From Toxoplasma gondii ME49 (Eukaryota > Apicomplexa > Conoidasida > Eucoccidiorida > Sarcocystidae), in contig NC_031471.1 in the NCBI RefSeq assembly GCF_000006565.2, forward strand, positions 2,328,441-2,392,440: a DNA stretch of 64,000 nucleotides, given 5' to 3'. Below the pieces are notes generated by a model. It was not told where the DNA came from, ran no database searches, and worked only from the letters and a program-made list of their open reading frames with translations. Position 1 is the first letter of the stretch; every line of letters starts with the position of its first letter. This document shows positions 46,295-57,763 of this stretch, piece by piece. The translations under genes were made by a program, and so were the position numbers.

Positions 46295-49200
46295 CTACAG
46301 CTTCGCGTTCTCGCATGATTCGCTGCATGCGCGTCTGCGCCTCGCCATCGAAACCGAGAGGCTGTGGGCCTCGCGCTCGAGCGCGCTGATCTGGAGGAAG
46401 GCATGACGCAGAACTCGCAAGTTCCAGTCTACGAGGTGAGGTCTGTCGAACTGATTTTCGCGGACAACGCATGCAACTCGCAGTTCTTCGTCGACCGCGA
46501 AGACGAGGAGAAGCAAGCCGGACGTCAAGTGCACAAGGTACGTCTCCTCCGACCTCAATCGGACGGCGCCCGACGCGAAAGGCGTCGTCGAAGCTGTCTC
46601 CTCGACTCCGTTCCTGCCAGCCAAAACAACGTCTGCAGCTTCAGACGACGTTTTAGAACAAAAAAGAGACTTCACACGGCTCGAGTCTCCATCTGTCAAC
46701 TGTTCTTCGCCTTCGACAGTTGCTCCACTCTTCATCGCTTCTCTCGTTGCCGCTCTCTCTGTTCTGCCAGCTTGTTCTTGCTTTCCTTCTTCTTGCTTTC
46801 CTTGTTCTCGCTCTCCTTCTTCTTGCTCTCCCTCTTCTTGGTCCTGTTGTGCGTCTTCGCGCTCTTCTCTCTTTCTGCGATCCTCTTGTTCTCCGTCTGC
46901 TGCTCCTCTCTCGCTCTCTCCTTCTTCTCTCTTCGCGGCCCCCTGCCCTTCTCGCTCTTCATGTTCTTCGCGGGATCCTTCTCTGCTTGGTTCTGCTCTT
47001 CGTTCTTCTGCGCGCCTGCGTCGGCGCGGTCGGTCGACGGCTCTGCCCGGCGGCTCTGCTGCGTAGATCGACTTCAGCTCTCTCCCCATCTCCACGATTT
47101 CGGCGACGAGTTCGAAGGTGGACGCGTCGAAGGCTGCGGCGTCGCTTGCGAGGCACAGTCGCGAGTCTGCGTCGAAGAGAATCGCCTTCTCGAATCGACA
47201 TGACTGCACCAGCCGCGCCAGCATCTCCTGACAGATCTCGCTGTGGTGGAAGAGACGCTGAAAAGCCGAGGCAAAAGAGCTTTCGAAAAAAGGTCAATGC
47301 AAGACGCTTACTCCACCCGCGCCAGGCCGCCGAAAGATGGTCCGAACCGCGGCGGCTCTCCCGAAATCTCTTGCCCTCAAAGAAGATCCCCCCGACCGAC
47401 GAAGACGCGGAAGGTCGCTCTCCAGGTCGTCTACACATCTACGCAAAGTGGGGAGAAGAAAAGTCTGTCAGTTGAGCTCGTCGCGACCGAGCAGAAAAAG
47501 CCAAAAACCACAAATTCACTTCATGAACGCACCTGGACAGCGCGGCTGCTCGCCTGGAAAACAGACGCGTCGAAGATGCAGGTGGACGCGAAGCAGAAGA
47601 GCGAAGACGCGAGAGAAACTCGAGAGGCCTCCCCAGAAGGCCCAGAGTCTCCGCAACCTGCAGTCTTTTTTTGACAAGCGCGGAAGCACAGCCGTGCCGC
47701 CTCCGCCTCTCCCTGGGGCAGTCCCTGCTTCGTCTCCGCAAGACTTTCGTTCAATTGCATGCGCAAAGATTCCTCCAGCTGTCGCGCCACACCGTCCGCT
47801 CGTGCGTCCTCGCCTCCCCTTGATTTGTGCAGAAAAATCTGAGAAAAAATCCACGACTTCCACGACGCAGTCCGAAGAAGACAGGAGGCGAGCTTGCAGC
47901 AAAAGAAACTCAACGCGTCATGCACCGTCCACAAGAGAAAAGAGAAGGAAACAGACACAAGGAAGGCGAACAGAGAAGAGACGCAGTGCGCCGCAGAGGG
48001 AAGGCCAGAAGTCGACAGAGAGAGAGCGAGAGAGAGAGGAAGCCAAGTTGGCCGGAAGTCGACGTTGAGAGAAGCCTGGTCCTGCGCACAGACACCGCGA
48101 GTCGCGTCGTCTCCTTCCTGCCCTTTCCTCTCTCTTCTTTCCCTAAACTCTCCCTGGTTCGTCTTTTACCTCGACAAACAGTTGCGGCTTGATCCGCCAA
48201 GCTTGCTTGAGAAAGGCAGAGGCTTGAGGGAGATCTTCGGAGAGAGCAGTTTCGCTCTGGACGTCCAGGACGAAGACGAGGCAGTCTGTGCGTCGCAGGA
48301 CTTCCTCCCAAGAATCTTCCTCGCTGGCCAAGTCTGCGGAGCCCAAGAGGGAGAGAGAAGACGCGGGGAAGGGCATGGAGGAGGTCTTCGGAGAAACAAC
48401 GTCACTCAGACTCTGCGGGGAGACGGAGTTGGACGAGGGCATGCGACAGACGCCCGAGGACGAGGGCAGCGCAGCAGACGCGAGGTGGAGAGAGTCGAAA
48501 ACGAATCGACCAGGCAGAACCGTGACGGAAAATTCAAGGAGCGATCCGCAGCGCGCCACCGTCACTTCGGCCTGGACAGACAGAGACAGAGAGAGAGAGA
48601 ACAGGTGGAAAGAGAGTACAAAAGATGGAAAACGAGAGAGGAAACGGGAGAGCGAGAGAAGAATAAAGAGGCTGGACAGAAGGACGCAAGACAGAGAGAG
48701 CGACTGACGCGGTGACAGAGGACAGAGAGGAGAGGAAGGAAGCGCGAGAAGAAGCGATAGGGGCAAGCAGAGAGAGAAAATGAAAGAGAAGGAAATCAGG
48801 AAGCGAAGGAGAAAGATATAACAAGGAAGGCAAGAAAGAACTGATTTCCCTTCGAGCTTCCGTTGCGTCTTCTTCTGACCTTGAGGTCGCTGCCATCGTC
48901 GCCGCCTGTCTCATGGGGAGGAACACGTTGAAACACAACGCGAGCGATGGACGAGATTCCGCTCCCAGGCAAGCCCACGAAAACCAAGTTCGGTGTGCTG
49001 TCGTCGAGGAATCTGAAGAAAATCGAAAGCAGGGGGTTTGTTCTTTTTCTCTCAAAGTCGCTCGTCTTTCTCTTCTTGCTTTTCATATTTTCTACTACCC
49101 TCTGTCCTGTCTGCTCTCGTTCGCCTCACTTCTTCCTCTTTTCAACTTCGCCTCTCTCTCTTCTCCTGCTCACTCCTGTTCTGCCTCTCTGTTCTCTCCT

Positions 49201-49480
49201 CCTCTTCCGCCGTTCCACCTTACTTCCTCTCCTCTTGTTCTCTTTTCTCTTACCGCTGTATGTCCTCGGGGCTGAGGAAGAGGCTGCTCAGACCGGAGCT
49301 CCGCGGTCCAGAGAACGGCGAGAAGCAGGAGGCGGTGCGGGGGAGAGGAACGGAGTCTGAGGCGGAGGACGCGGTGGCCGCCTCGGGATGCGACTCTCCC
49401 TGCGCTGCAGAGGCTGAGGAGGACAGTCCCCGAAAGCGAGAGGTGCGAGCGAAGAGCGACAGCGGACGCCTCCCTCTCAT
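46295..49480 (-). CDS. RagC/Gtr2-like protein with degenerate GTPase motifs, five exons, about 676 aa
   Basis: Homologue of RagC/D (yeast Gtr2), which as a heterodimer with RagA/B couples amino-acid status to TORC1 on lysosome-like membranes. Exons: 49480-49254, 49012-48880, 48571-48170, 47838-47533, 47257-46295; all junctions keep phase. Matches to RagC are visible in order: LVFVGLPGSGISSIARVVFQ (P-loop), VPPHET, LLEFSVTVLPGR (G3 position), CLVFVLDVQ, FVEIFLHKSRG (G4 position), CIFDASVFQASSRAVQ, then the roadblock domain (FEKAILFDADSRLCLASD, ELKSIYAA, LVHLTSGLLLLVFAV, FDRPHLVDWNLRVLRHAF). The roadblock holds a charged insertion of about 165 residues. The P-loop Lys is Ile, the G3 DxPGQ reads VLPGR, and the G4 Asp is missing. 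The start ATG at 49480 is chosen as first in the low-complexity leader; an upstream ATG at 49636 is possible. Confidence 0.87.
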
Positions 49481-51061
49481 CTTGTCTCCGGCAGAATCTC
49501 GAGAGAGAGATGCGCAGGCGACCTGTCCGAAACAGCGAGAACGCCGCGAAGAGACAAGAAGGAGAACAAGAGAAACTGGGGAAACGAGAGACAGAAAAGG
49601 GAAGAGGAGAACATGAGGAAGAAGAGTTGAGAACAAGAGAGAACGAGAACAGGAGTCCGTTCGTGAGGTTGAGGAAGCGGTTTGTGACGAGGAGGCCTGA
49701 AGGCGGGTGTCGGAGCGACGCGAGAGAGGCCCTCAAGCGACCTGCGTGAGGCTCCAATCAGAGAGAATTCGCGACTACTCTCTCGGCCTCGAGAAAATAT
49801 CGGAGACGAAAGGGGAGCTCCGAGCAGCTGAAGAAGGTTCTCGCTCGCGCCAGGCCTCCAGAGACTGGCGCAAAAAAAGGCGCGAAAAAGCGAGAGCGAC
49901 CTTCGTTTTGAGAAGAGAGAACGAAGGCGAGGGCAGTCTGCCAGAGCAGACCGCCCTCTCAGGCGTTTGCGGCGTGTATATCCACTACACACTCACAAAC
50001 GCCCGAGACCGGCCAGGCGAGAAGGATCTCCGGAGACTTCTCTGCGGTGCCTTCGGAGTCTTTCTGCAGAAGGAACGACGCGCCGCGCGCAGGAAGAAAA
50101 GAACATGCTCTTGCTGTTTCGCGAGAAGGAAAACGCACCTCTCCTCCCTCTGGGACTTGCTGGCCAGTGTCCGCGCTCCACCCTCTCGCCGGGACGGCAG
50201 GGCGACGAAGGCGCTCTCTCCATCCGTCCAGAGAAGTCCAGGAAAATCTCTTCGGAGTCGAAAGTCCTGAGCGGCGCCGCTTCCCGAGGAAAGGAAGCTC
50301 CCGCGCTTCTGCGGCGACTCGCGAGGCCTCATATCACTGCTGGCCGCCAGCGGCGAAAAGTCGCCTCTGCATGCGCGAACAGCGCGGCCTGCTGCGGAGA
50401 AAACGTCTTCGAGAATGCAGACACACCAAAAAGAACGCCGACGAACGGAGAGAAGAAAGAGAGAGAGGGTGGAAAAGGAAGAGAGGGAGCGGGGAAAAGG
50501 AAGAGACAAACTGGAGACCGCGAAAGCGAAAGAGTTCGAGAATGAGACAGTGAAACATGTTTGTGTGTGGAGGAGCGAAAAGCCGGGGCGGCTCAGGGCG
50601 AGGCAATTTCCTCGCGAGTTTTCGCTGTTCCCCTCTCTTTTTTAGTTCCCTTTCTCCCTTTCTTCTTTCTCCGCGTTGGACTGGACTTCAGCCGACAGCA
50701 GCTGCTCTTCTCAGATTCTCTTGAGCTTCTCTTCCCTTGGTCCGGTCCCTCTCTCTCTCTCGCGTCTACGCAGGTCCACTACTACTCGAGTCGACCGTCC
50801 ATCGCATCCGTTCTCTTCTGTTTCGACGCGCTTCAAGTCAACGACCTTCTTCTCTGTTTCGCGCCGCTTGTCTTTCCTGTTCGTCGTCCTTCTGCTGTTC
50901 GTCCTTTCCTGTGCTTCCTGTCCTCGCTGGTAGAGCAGGCGTCGAGCGGAAGACGTCTTTTTCTTCCGTTATTTGTATTTTTCCTTCTCCCCGCTTCTCT
51001 GTCTCCTTTCTTTGCCTCTCCTGTCTCTGTTTTTAGTTCCTTCTCGGATGCTTTTCGCAGC
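49481..51061. promoter_or_regulatory. Divergent spacer between Rag-like and PHAX-like genes
   Basis: The two genes start head-to-head about 1.6 kb apart, so both promoters and 5' UTRs should lie here. The PHAX side, 50640-51060, is pyrimidine-rich and ends TTTTTAGTTCC before the ATG, which could be a 5' UTR intron. Open frames in both directions are low-complexity shadows. Confidence 0.5.
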
Positions 51062-53303
51062 ATGACGCCGCTCCCTTCCTCGCTCTCCTGCGCTCCAGCC
51101 GCGGCGGGGTGGACACAAAGGGAGCCATTGCAGGACCTCGATGCCAAAGCGGAAACCGAGAAATCAAGATCTTCTTCCTCCTCTTCTTCCTCCTCTTCTT
51201 CTTCCTCTTTCTCTTCTTCCTCTTCTTTCTCTTCTTTCTCTTCCTCTTCTTCTTCCTCTTCTTCTTTTTCTTCTTTTTCTTCTTCCGCGACTGTGCAGCC
51301 TTCTGATGTTGTGTCGCGATCAGGGGCGCGGCGAGTAGTTCTGCGCGAGCGTAGCGGCGCCGGCGGAGCTTCTTGTTCTTCGTCTTCTTTGCCAACCGCT
51401 TCTGTCTTTGCCTCTCCGCCGTCTGCGGCGCAGCCTTCCTCCTCTTCTCGTCCGTCGCCTTCTCCAGGAAAGAGTCTCTCCGTCTGCACTCTTTCTGCAA
51501 GTGACGGTCGAGGAAAGCGGAGGCCGCACAGCTTCGGTGGCGGAGGGAGAGAAGCGAAGAAGGCGCGGTTCTCGTCGACGCGACGCCGCGGCAACGCAGG
51601 GCAGGCAGAGAGGGAAGTCGAGGCTCGCATCGGGGAGGAAGAGCGAGAGGAAGAGCTGAGAAAAGAGGTCCTGGACGCCGTCAAGATCTTGACGAGTCCG
51701 GAGGAGATCGAGGCCCTCGTTCGGATTCTTGTCGATCTCAGGGAGAGCAATTTCGCTCTCTTCGAGCGGATTATTCACCGCCGAGGCTGTCAAGAGTGTC
51801 TCCAGATCCTCGAGGAAACTCTAGTGAGCGAGCGGTCAAATTCGCAAAAAAGCAGAAAGCGAGAGAAGAAGAGTAAAAGAAAGGAAAGACGCATGACTGT
51901 GTCCATGTACGTTCAGAGGGAGGAACCATCACGAGAGGACCACAGGACGGCCTGTCTGTCTTTGAAAGTCGGTTCTCTCGTCTTTTCTGTCTCTGTCTCT
52001 CTCGACATTATGTCCTTGCGTCATTCGTCTCGTCTTCACTCTTCTCCGCCATCTACCTCGATTTTCCGGCGGTGTCTGCTCTAACGGTGGATCTGTGTCT
52101 CTCCCTTCCTTTCTCCCCTTGCGCCTCTCTGCGTTGTTGTACCACATACAATACGTTTGTCCTTTCTCTCTTCTGCATGAAGAGTGACATCCCTTTTTCT
52201 TTCTTCTTCATTTCTACCTTTCTCCGACACCAAGGTCCCCACTGCCGCTGCCTCCTCTTCTAACTGCTCCCTTCCACTTGCGCGCGCCGTCTCCTGTTCT
52301 CTTGTTCTCTTTCGGTCTCTTTTTTCGACAGATGGTCGAGCGCGAAGGCGGCCAGTTCCTCCCTTGCGGACGCCGCAGGACGCCCGGCGGGATTTTTCTG
52401 CGTCTCCTCCAGAGCAGGTAGGTGGAAAGGCGCGGCGCAGAGAAACCGCAGGCAGCGAGGGAGATCAAGAGGGCAGAGACGAAGAAGGATGGACTGGCAG
52501 GAGCGCGCAGGACATGCGAGAAAGTCGCAGGGAAGAATCGTGGAGGGGGTGAAGAGACAGACGGAACGCGTTGAGAAGGAGGAGACTGGACAGGAAGGTC
52601 TGGCGAACCGCAACGCAACAACAAGGTGGAAGAGAGAAAGTGAACAGAGACAGCGAGGACAGCTTCGGAGGCCGAACGTACTTAAGTAGCACGAAGCTTC
52701 CACAGAGACGAAAAGAATCGACAGCCGATGACAAGGAAACGAAAAAGAAGAAAAAACAACGTGATACGCTTGAATGTAAAAAAGACCAAATCCGAATGCA
52801 CTCATATCTTAAGGGAATATATACACAGATACAGACATACATATTGAAGTGCTGTGCCTACAAACATATATATACATATTTATACATATATTTATGTATA
52901 TATATTTATATATTTTTTTATATATATTTTTATATATTTTTATATATTTATAGACGGTGTCTGTATACCGACTGTATCTGCGTCAGTATTTGTGAGGGCG
53001 ACGCGTGACGTTTCTGTAAGAGCTGCTGGAGAGCAGACGCTGTTTGAGTGCATGTGGAACTGCGCGGTCTTCAGAATTCCTCCGGAGGACAGGAAGTTCA
53101 TTTGGGATGAGCAAGTCCGCGCTCAGAAGGAGAGGAGAAAACTGTTGAAGAGCGCGCGGAGACAGTTTGCGAGAGACACCTGCGCAGAGCGAGCGGCGAG
53201 CGCCTTGCTGGAAAGCGAAGAACAGAAAGCCAGGCCAGCGAGAAAGCTCCCAGAGTCAAGAGGGAGCGAACCGGAAGAAGGCGAGTGCACTGACGACGAA
53301 TGA
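51062..53303 (+). CDS. PHAX-like RNA export adaptor, three exons, about 376 aa
   Basis: Contains the PHAX RNA-binding (RNA_GG_bind) domain of the adaptor that exports snRNA/snoRNA precursors with the cap-binding complex and CRM1. Exons: 51062-51823, 52332-52417, 53021-53303; junctions keep phase. Exon 1 starts with a Ser-rich, disordered half (poly-Ser at about 51170-51290), then a helical region (EEIEALVRILVDLRESNFAL, GCQECLQILEETL). The second exon is the diagnostic part: MVEREGG followed by GRRRTPGGIFLRLLQS, matching the conserved GG and RRRTPGG motifs. Exon 3 gives a short linker, RIPPEDRKFIWDEQVRAQKE and an acidic end (EPEEGECTDDE), as in other PHAX proteins. The exon 3 acceptor (GTAAG|A at 53020) is weak and chosen for phase. 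N-terminal export signals were not identified. Confidence 0.85.
52798..52955. repeat. (TA)n/(TTTATA)n microsatellite in PHAX-like intron 2
   Basis: TATATATT and TATTTTTATATA tracts in the intron 52418-53020. Confidence 0.85.
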
Positions 53304-54151
53304 GAAAGGAGAGCAGAGAAAAAAGGAAAAGGAGAAAGGAAGCAGAGAAGAGAAGAAGGATGGAACAAAGAAAGAAGACGCAGACGGTGAGCGGAACGAA
53401 GACGCGAGCTGAGGAAGGAAAGGAGGAGACAGGGAGAGAAAGCGTAAAGGGAAGAAGGGGTAGAACAGAGGAACTGAGATACACTTTTTGAAGGGATGAG
53501 AGAGGACAGCAAGAGGAGACAGTGAAGGACAAGGGAGGAGATGGAGAATCAGAGAAGATGGTGACGAGCTATAAGAACAGTTTCTCGGTGCAGATGTTTG
53601 TTTTCCAGTTCGAGGAGGGCGAGACGCTCTGTGGGGTTTCGCTCTTGACGAATTCGATCCCCGTTCATTGTTTTCCGCAGTTCGCTGCAAAGTCCTTCTC
53701 CGCGTTCCGTTTTTCCATCTTGTTCATCACTCGGCTTCTGTTGCCGCGCCGCAACACCGAGAACGCACTTGCGTTTCTAGAAATAATTTTCAAGCTCAGA
53801 AAGAGATTGGTGCACCGCTTCCAGAGGCACCGCCCACAGCGCCTCAGCCTCACAGCCGCTCTCTGTTCGCTGTCTTCCCCCTGCGTTTCTCTCTTTTCGT
53901 CTCTTTTCCGACGCTCCTCTTCTCTTCTGCTGCTCTTCTCTTCTGTTCCTCTTCTCTTCTGCTCCTCTTCTCTTCTGTTCCTCTTCTCTTCTGTTCCTCT
54001 TCTCTTCTGTTCCTCTTCTCTTCTGTTCCTCTTCTCTTCTGCTCCTCTTCTCTTCTGCTCCTCTTCTCTTCTGATCCTCTCGCCTTTTTTCGTCTCCCCC
54101 TCTGGTCTTGTTTTCCTCCGCGGCTCGCGTTCCGCCTTTTCTCTTCGATTC
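53304..54151. other. Convergent spacer downstream of PHAX-like gene
   Basis: 3' UTR space for the PHAX-like gene (plus) and the minus-strand gene ending at 54152. The first 250 bases are purine-rich; a 16-base tandem array lies at 53930-54078. Long frames on both strands across the array are repeat artefacts. Confidence 0.55.
53930..54078. repeat. 16-bp tandem repeat, about nine copies
   Basis: The unit is CTCTTCTCTTCTGTTC, with GTTC or GCTC at its end. A 16-base period is not a multiple of three, so all frames stay open and read 16-residue repeats on either strand; this argues against coding use. Confidence 0.85.
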
Positions 54152-55447
54152 TCAGCTTTCCGTCTTCCCGGAGTTTCGGCCGTGGTGATGCATGGCTTGA
54201 ATGGGGAACGCAGCGAGAGGCAGATGGAACCGCCACCCATCTCTCTCCTTCCTTTCTTCTTCGGCCTTGGCCTGGTCTCGCCTCCTTCGACGCCTTCGCC
54301 CCGGCTCTCTTCCGCGCTCTCTGCCGTCTTCTCTTCGCCATGCTTCTCTCTCCCTCTTCTCAGCTGCTTCTGCTGCTTCCCCTCCCTCTCGCATGCGCTC
54401 TTCTCCCTCCTGTTCTGCAGAACGCGAGACACAGGCCTGCGTCGAGGTGAGCAAGAAGGACAGCGTGTGGAGCAAAGTCGGCGAGAAAAACGACTGACAA
54501 CTCACGCCCGCGCAGCCTGTCCGCAGCGAGCTGTCTGTACACCCCACCAACGCAGCAGAGGAAGAAGCAGAGGTGCAGGAAGAAGAAGAGGAAGAAGAAG
54601 AAGGCGAAGGGAAGAACGAGAGAGAAGTGGAAGAAGGAGAAGACTGAGAAGGAGACGACAAGAGACAAGAGGAAGAGGGAGAAGACTGAGGAGACGAAGA
54701 GAGATCAAGAGGAGACGAGGAAAAAACGGACGACAGAGGAGGCTTTGCGTCTGGGAGAAGACTCCCGGTTCGGTCGTTGGGAAGGGCAGGTTCTTCAGCT
54801 GAAGCAGTTTGGCGTTTAGAAAGGAAAACAAAAGAGGAAGCGTGTGACGGAGGAAGGCGGCCAAAGAGAGCGCTCCTGGCGACGGGGCTGTTGTCCGAGT
54901 CGGACGCGAGGGGAAGAAGGAAATGTTTTTCTGTCTCCGAGTCTTTTCTTCCTTCACAACCCAGAGAGTTTCCCCGAGAAGGACAGGAGAGACAGTGGGA
55001 GCGAAACGCGGAAAGCTGAACCAGAGAAAACACAAAAATTCAGGACGAAAGATGAAACTTTCAAAGCCACTGGAAAGGCACGTACACCTGAACGCGCGAA
55101 CGATCTCGAAAACATGGAAACATGGACGAAGCCATCGAACCTTGCGAGGCCTCTGGCTCCTGCAGACCTCTCGAAAAAGCAAGCCTGAAAAGCGAGGTTG
55201 CTTGAAATTCAGTTCTCTTCTCCAACCGGGGTCGACCGATTCAGACAAAAACGGGGAGTCACTGAATCCCTTGAGGAACCGGGAAGCGACGAGAAACCGC
55301 CCATTTGCAGCAAAGAACCGCACAAAATCGCCTGTCGACTCGCATGGCTTCGCCTGCACTCTCGCGCATTCTCGTGATTGAAAACCAGAACCTTCCAAGC
55401 ACCCACAAACCCCCCCATAAATCAACAGGTGCCACAAGAACTTTCAC

Positions 55448-55485
<38 letters not shown>

Positions 55486-57763
55486 ATCAGGTTTAATGCC
55501 ATATATATATATATATTTATATATTTATATATATGATTTAGTGAACAAAGGCGAGACGCGGGGAAACGAAGAGCCGCGCTCGTGTGCATTGAGACCGCGC
55601 CGAGACTCTAAGAAGAGAGGAGGGATTGGGGTCGGTCGCAGAACGCGGAGTTTTTCGTTTCTGTTCCAGGCGAGGATCGAGCTCGTCGCAGAGAACAGTT
55701 CTTTTTTTTGGCCACCGCCGAGAGACGCAGCGGACTGCTCTCAGAAGGAAAGGTGAGAGTATCTAGCGGGGAGATCTTCGTCACCTCACCCTCCAACTTG
55801 AGGGACAGCGAACGAAGCAAAGAACAGGCCGACCCCCCGCGTCCGCCTCGAGCGAAGGCGACCTGCGAGTCGAGCACGACGCACAACTGATGCAACGCAG
55901 ACGCTCGGTGACCAACAGTTAGCAGAGAATCCACGTCTGACGAGAGACGAGAGAGAGAAAGGAACTGGCAAGAGAGGAGAGCGAGAACTCTGTGTTCGCA
56001 GTCGGGTGGAACCATATCGGAGATAGGAATACCTGAATTTCTCGTCCACAGTGTCGACAGCGTGCACTCGAGGCCTCCGTCTGAAGAAAGGAGAAGAACT
56101 CTGCAAAGAGAGCTTCTCTGCTCTTCTCACTCTCCACCTGCATGTCCACTCTTCCTCCTTCCTTGCTCTCCTCTTCTTCTTCGTCTGCTGGTAGGGATTG
56201 TTTTCTGGAGGACGCGGACTCCTTCGAACGGCGCGAGCGTCTCTCTCCTCGTTCTTCTGCTCCTCGCGTCGCCTTCCCTGCTCGCTCTGTCGGCGAGAGA
56301 AGGTCACTGCAGACGCTCTCGTCTGGAGGCGAACAGGAAGCGGACTCTGCCGGCGGCAGCTCGCCGCCCGCTCGGAGTGTAGGTCCACCCGAAGGCCGGA
56401 CGTCGCCGTCGCTCGCTTCTCGGCGATGCTCCTTCCCAGTCGCAGACGAAAACGCCAGCAGCCGAGGAGCTCGCGAGGAGGCGAACGGCCTTTCTGCCTC
56501 CGCGAGAGTCTCCGAAACTGCGGCTCGCGGAGACGGAGAAGAGAGCGACGCAGGCGGGAGAGAACCGAAAGCGAGTTGAAGAAGCTTCGTGTTGGGAGTT
56601 CCTCGCGCAGTCAAGGCGAGCTGAATCTCGAAGCTGCAGGGACCGGAGGCCACAGAACACTCGGAAAATGGAAAGAAAACGGTTGGAGAGCAGCGACGGA
56701 CGAGTACGAAGGGCAAGCGAGAAAAGACAGAAAAACGAGCGCCCAGAAGAGCACGAGGCAATGCAGGAAGAGAAAGCGAGAGCGAAGGCGCGAAAGCCTC
56801 GGCATGCAAGAGAACGGAGGAACGCGAGACAGGAGACGGATGGACCAAAAGAGAACAGAAGGACCTCGGAGAAAGAGACACAGGCAGGACAGACGAAACG
56901 GAGCACAGACAGTTTACCTTGTAGCGAGACCGCGAAGCTCGCGCCGGTGTGCTCGATCTTGTTCCTTCAGTCTCTGCTCGAGTTCCCCAAGTTGCTGAGC
57001 ATACCAGTGGACGAGCGACGCCGCGGATGAAGACAGCGGCGAAGAACCGGGATGTGCAGTCGCCAGAGGAGACGGACGAGCAGAGGAAACAGCTGCAGCA
57101 GAAGAAAGAGAACGAGAGACCGAGACTGACGCAGAGCACAAATGCACTGCGGGCGAGACGGCGTGCAACGTGGACGAGGCGCGGACTCGTCTATCGAGCG
57201 AAGCGTCTGCCATTGGACCATCCTCCAGACACTCTGATGACAAAGAAGAAGAAGGATGGGGAGGAGGAGAAGAAGGATGGGAAGGAGGAGAAGAAGAAGG
57301 ATGGGAAGGAGGAGAAGAAGAAGAAGGATGGGGAAAAGAAGAAGAAGGATGGGGAGAAGGCGTTGGACAGGAGAGCATTCTGGAAAGAACTGTTTCGCGT
57401 TTTCCTCCTGGCGTTTGAGAACGGTGTCGTCTCTGTTCTTCTTCGCGCAGCAAGCGCTGGCACCTCTTCCACGACTTCCCCGCAAAAGAGGAAAATCCCT
57501 CACTCGAAAAGCAGTCAAAAAGCAAAGACAAAGGAGACGAACGAGACGAAGGAGACGAACGAGACGAAGGAGACGAAGAAGACGAAGACGAGCGAAACTG
57601 CAAGAGGGAAAAGAGACGGGGAAGAAGACGAGCACAGCGAAGAAGAGACGAACACCGGCGACAAGGAAGAGGAGAGAGAGAACGGATGTTGCAGAGAAGT
57701 CCTGCTTACAAGCAAGACGGAAGAAGATGTCGGCGCGAGCGTCGCACCAAGGTTTGACGGCAT
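54152..57763 (-). CDS. Unrecognised Ser/Pro- and Arg-rich protein, six exons, about 669 aa
   Basis: Function unknown. Exons: 57763-57710, 57597-56918, 56633-56033, 55886-55790, 54798-54506, 54436-54152; each junction keeps phase and the total is 670 codons with the stop. The start ATG at 57763 follows AAAGAAAGA, a good context, and encodes only 18 residues before a GTAAGC donor. Exon 2 begins after a strong CCCTCTTGCAG acceptor and holds a basic helix (FAGKSWKRCQRLLREEEQ), a Pro/Ser repeat and a short coiled coil (LVHWYAQQLGELEQRLKEQD). Exon 3 is Ser/Glu-rich and ends in a CRHCGRE motif that could bind zinc with other Cys not seen here. Later exons give LCVVLDSQVAFARGG and an Arg/Glu-rich end. 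The last intron is about 69 bases and in frame, so it may be retained. The exon chain supports a gene; no family was recognised. Confidence 0.6.
55448..55536. repeat. (TA)n microsatellites in an intron
   Basis: TATATA runs at about 55448-55474 and 55500-55535, inside the intron 54799-55789 of the minus-strand gene. Confidence 0.85.
57240..57362. repeat. Purine GAAGAAGGATGGGGAGGAGGA repeat (Ser/Pro-coding on minus strand)
   Basis: About six copies of a 21-24-base unit. In the minus-strand exon it encodes HPSSSPPSHPSS-type repeats; the plus-strand Lys/Asp/Gly reading is the shadow. Confidence 0.75.

Noticed and set aside
45482..46318. 278-codon plus frame with a helical-looking stretch (LVLKKLEIRTEALRARL)
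   Set aside because: It starts in a pyrimidine repeat and lies immediately 3' of the Rag-like stop; no splice signals or family match.
52571..53008. 145-codon plus frame with poly-Tyr/Ile end
   Set aside because: Intronic microsatellite translation between PHAX-like exons 2 and 3.
53522..54802. Long plus-strand frame of 426 codons
   Set aside because: It spans a 16-base tandem repeat that is open in every frame and runs antisense to the minus-strand exons.
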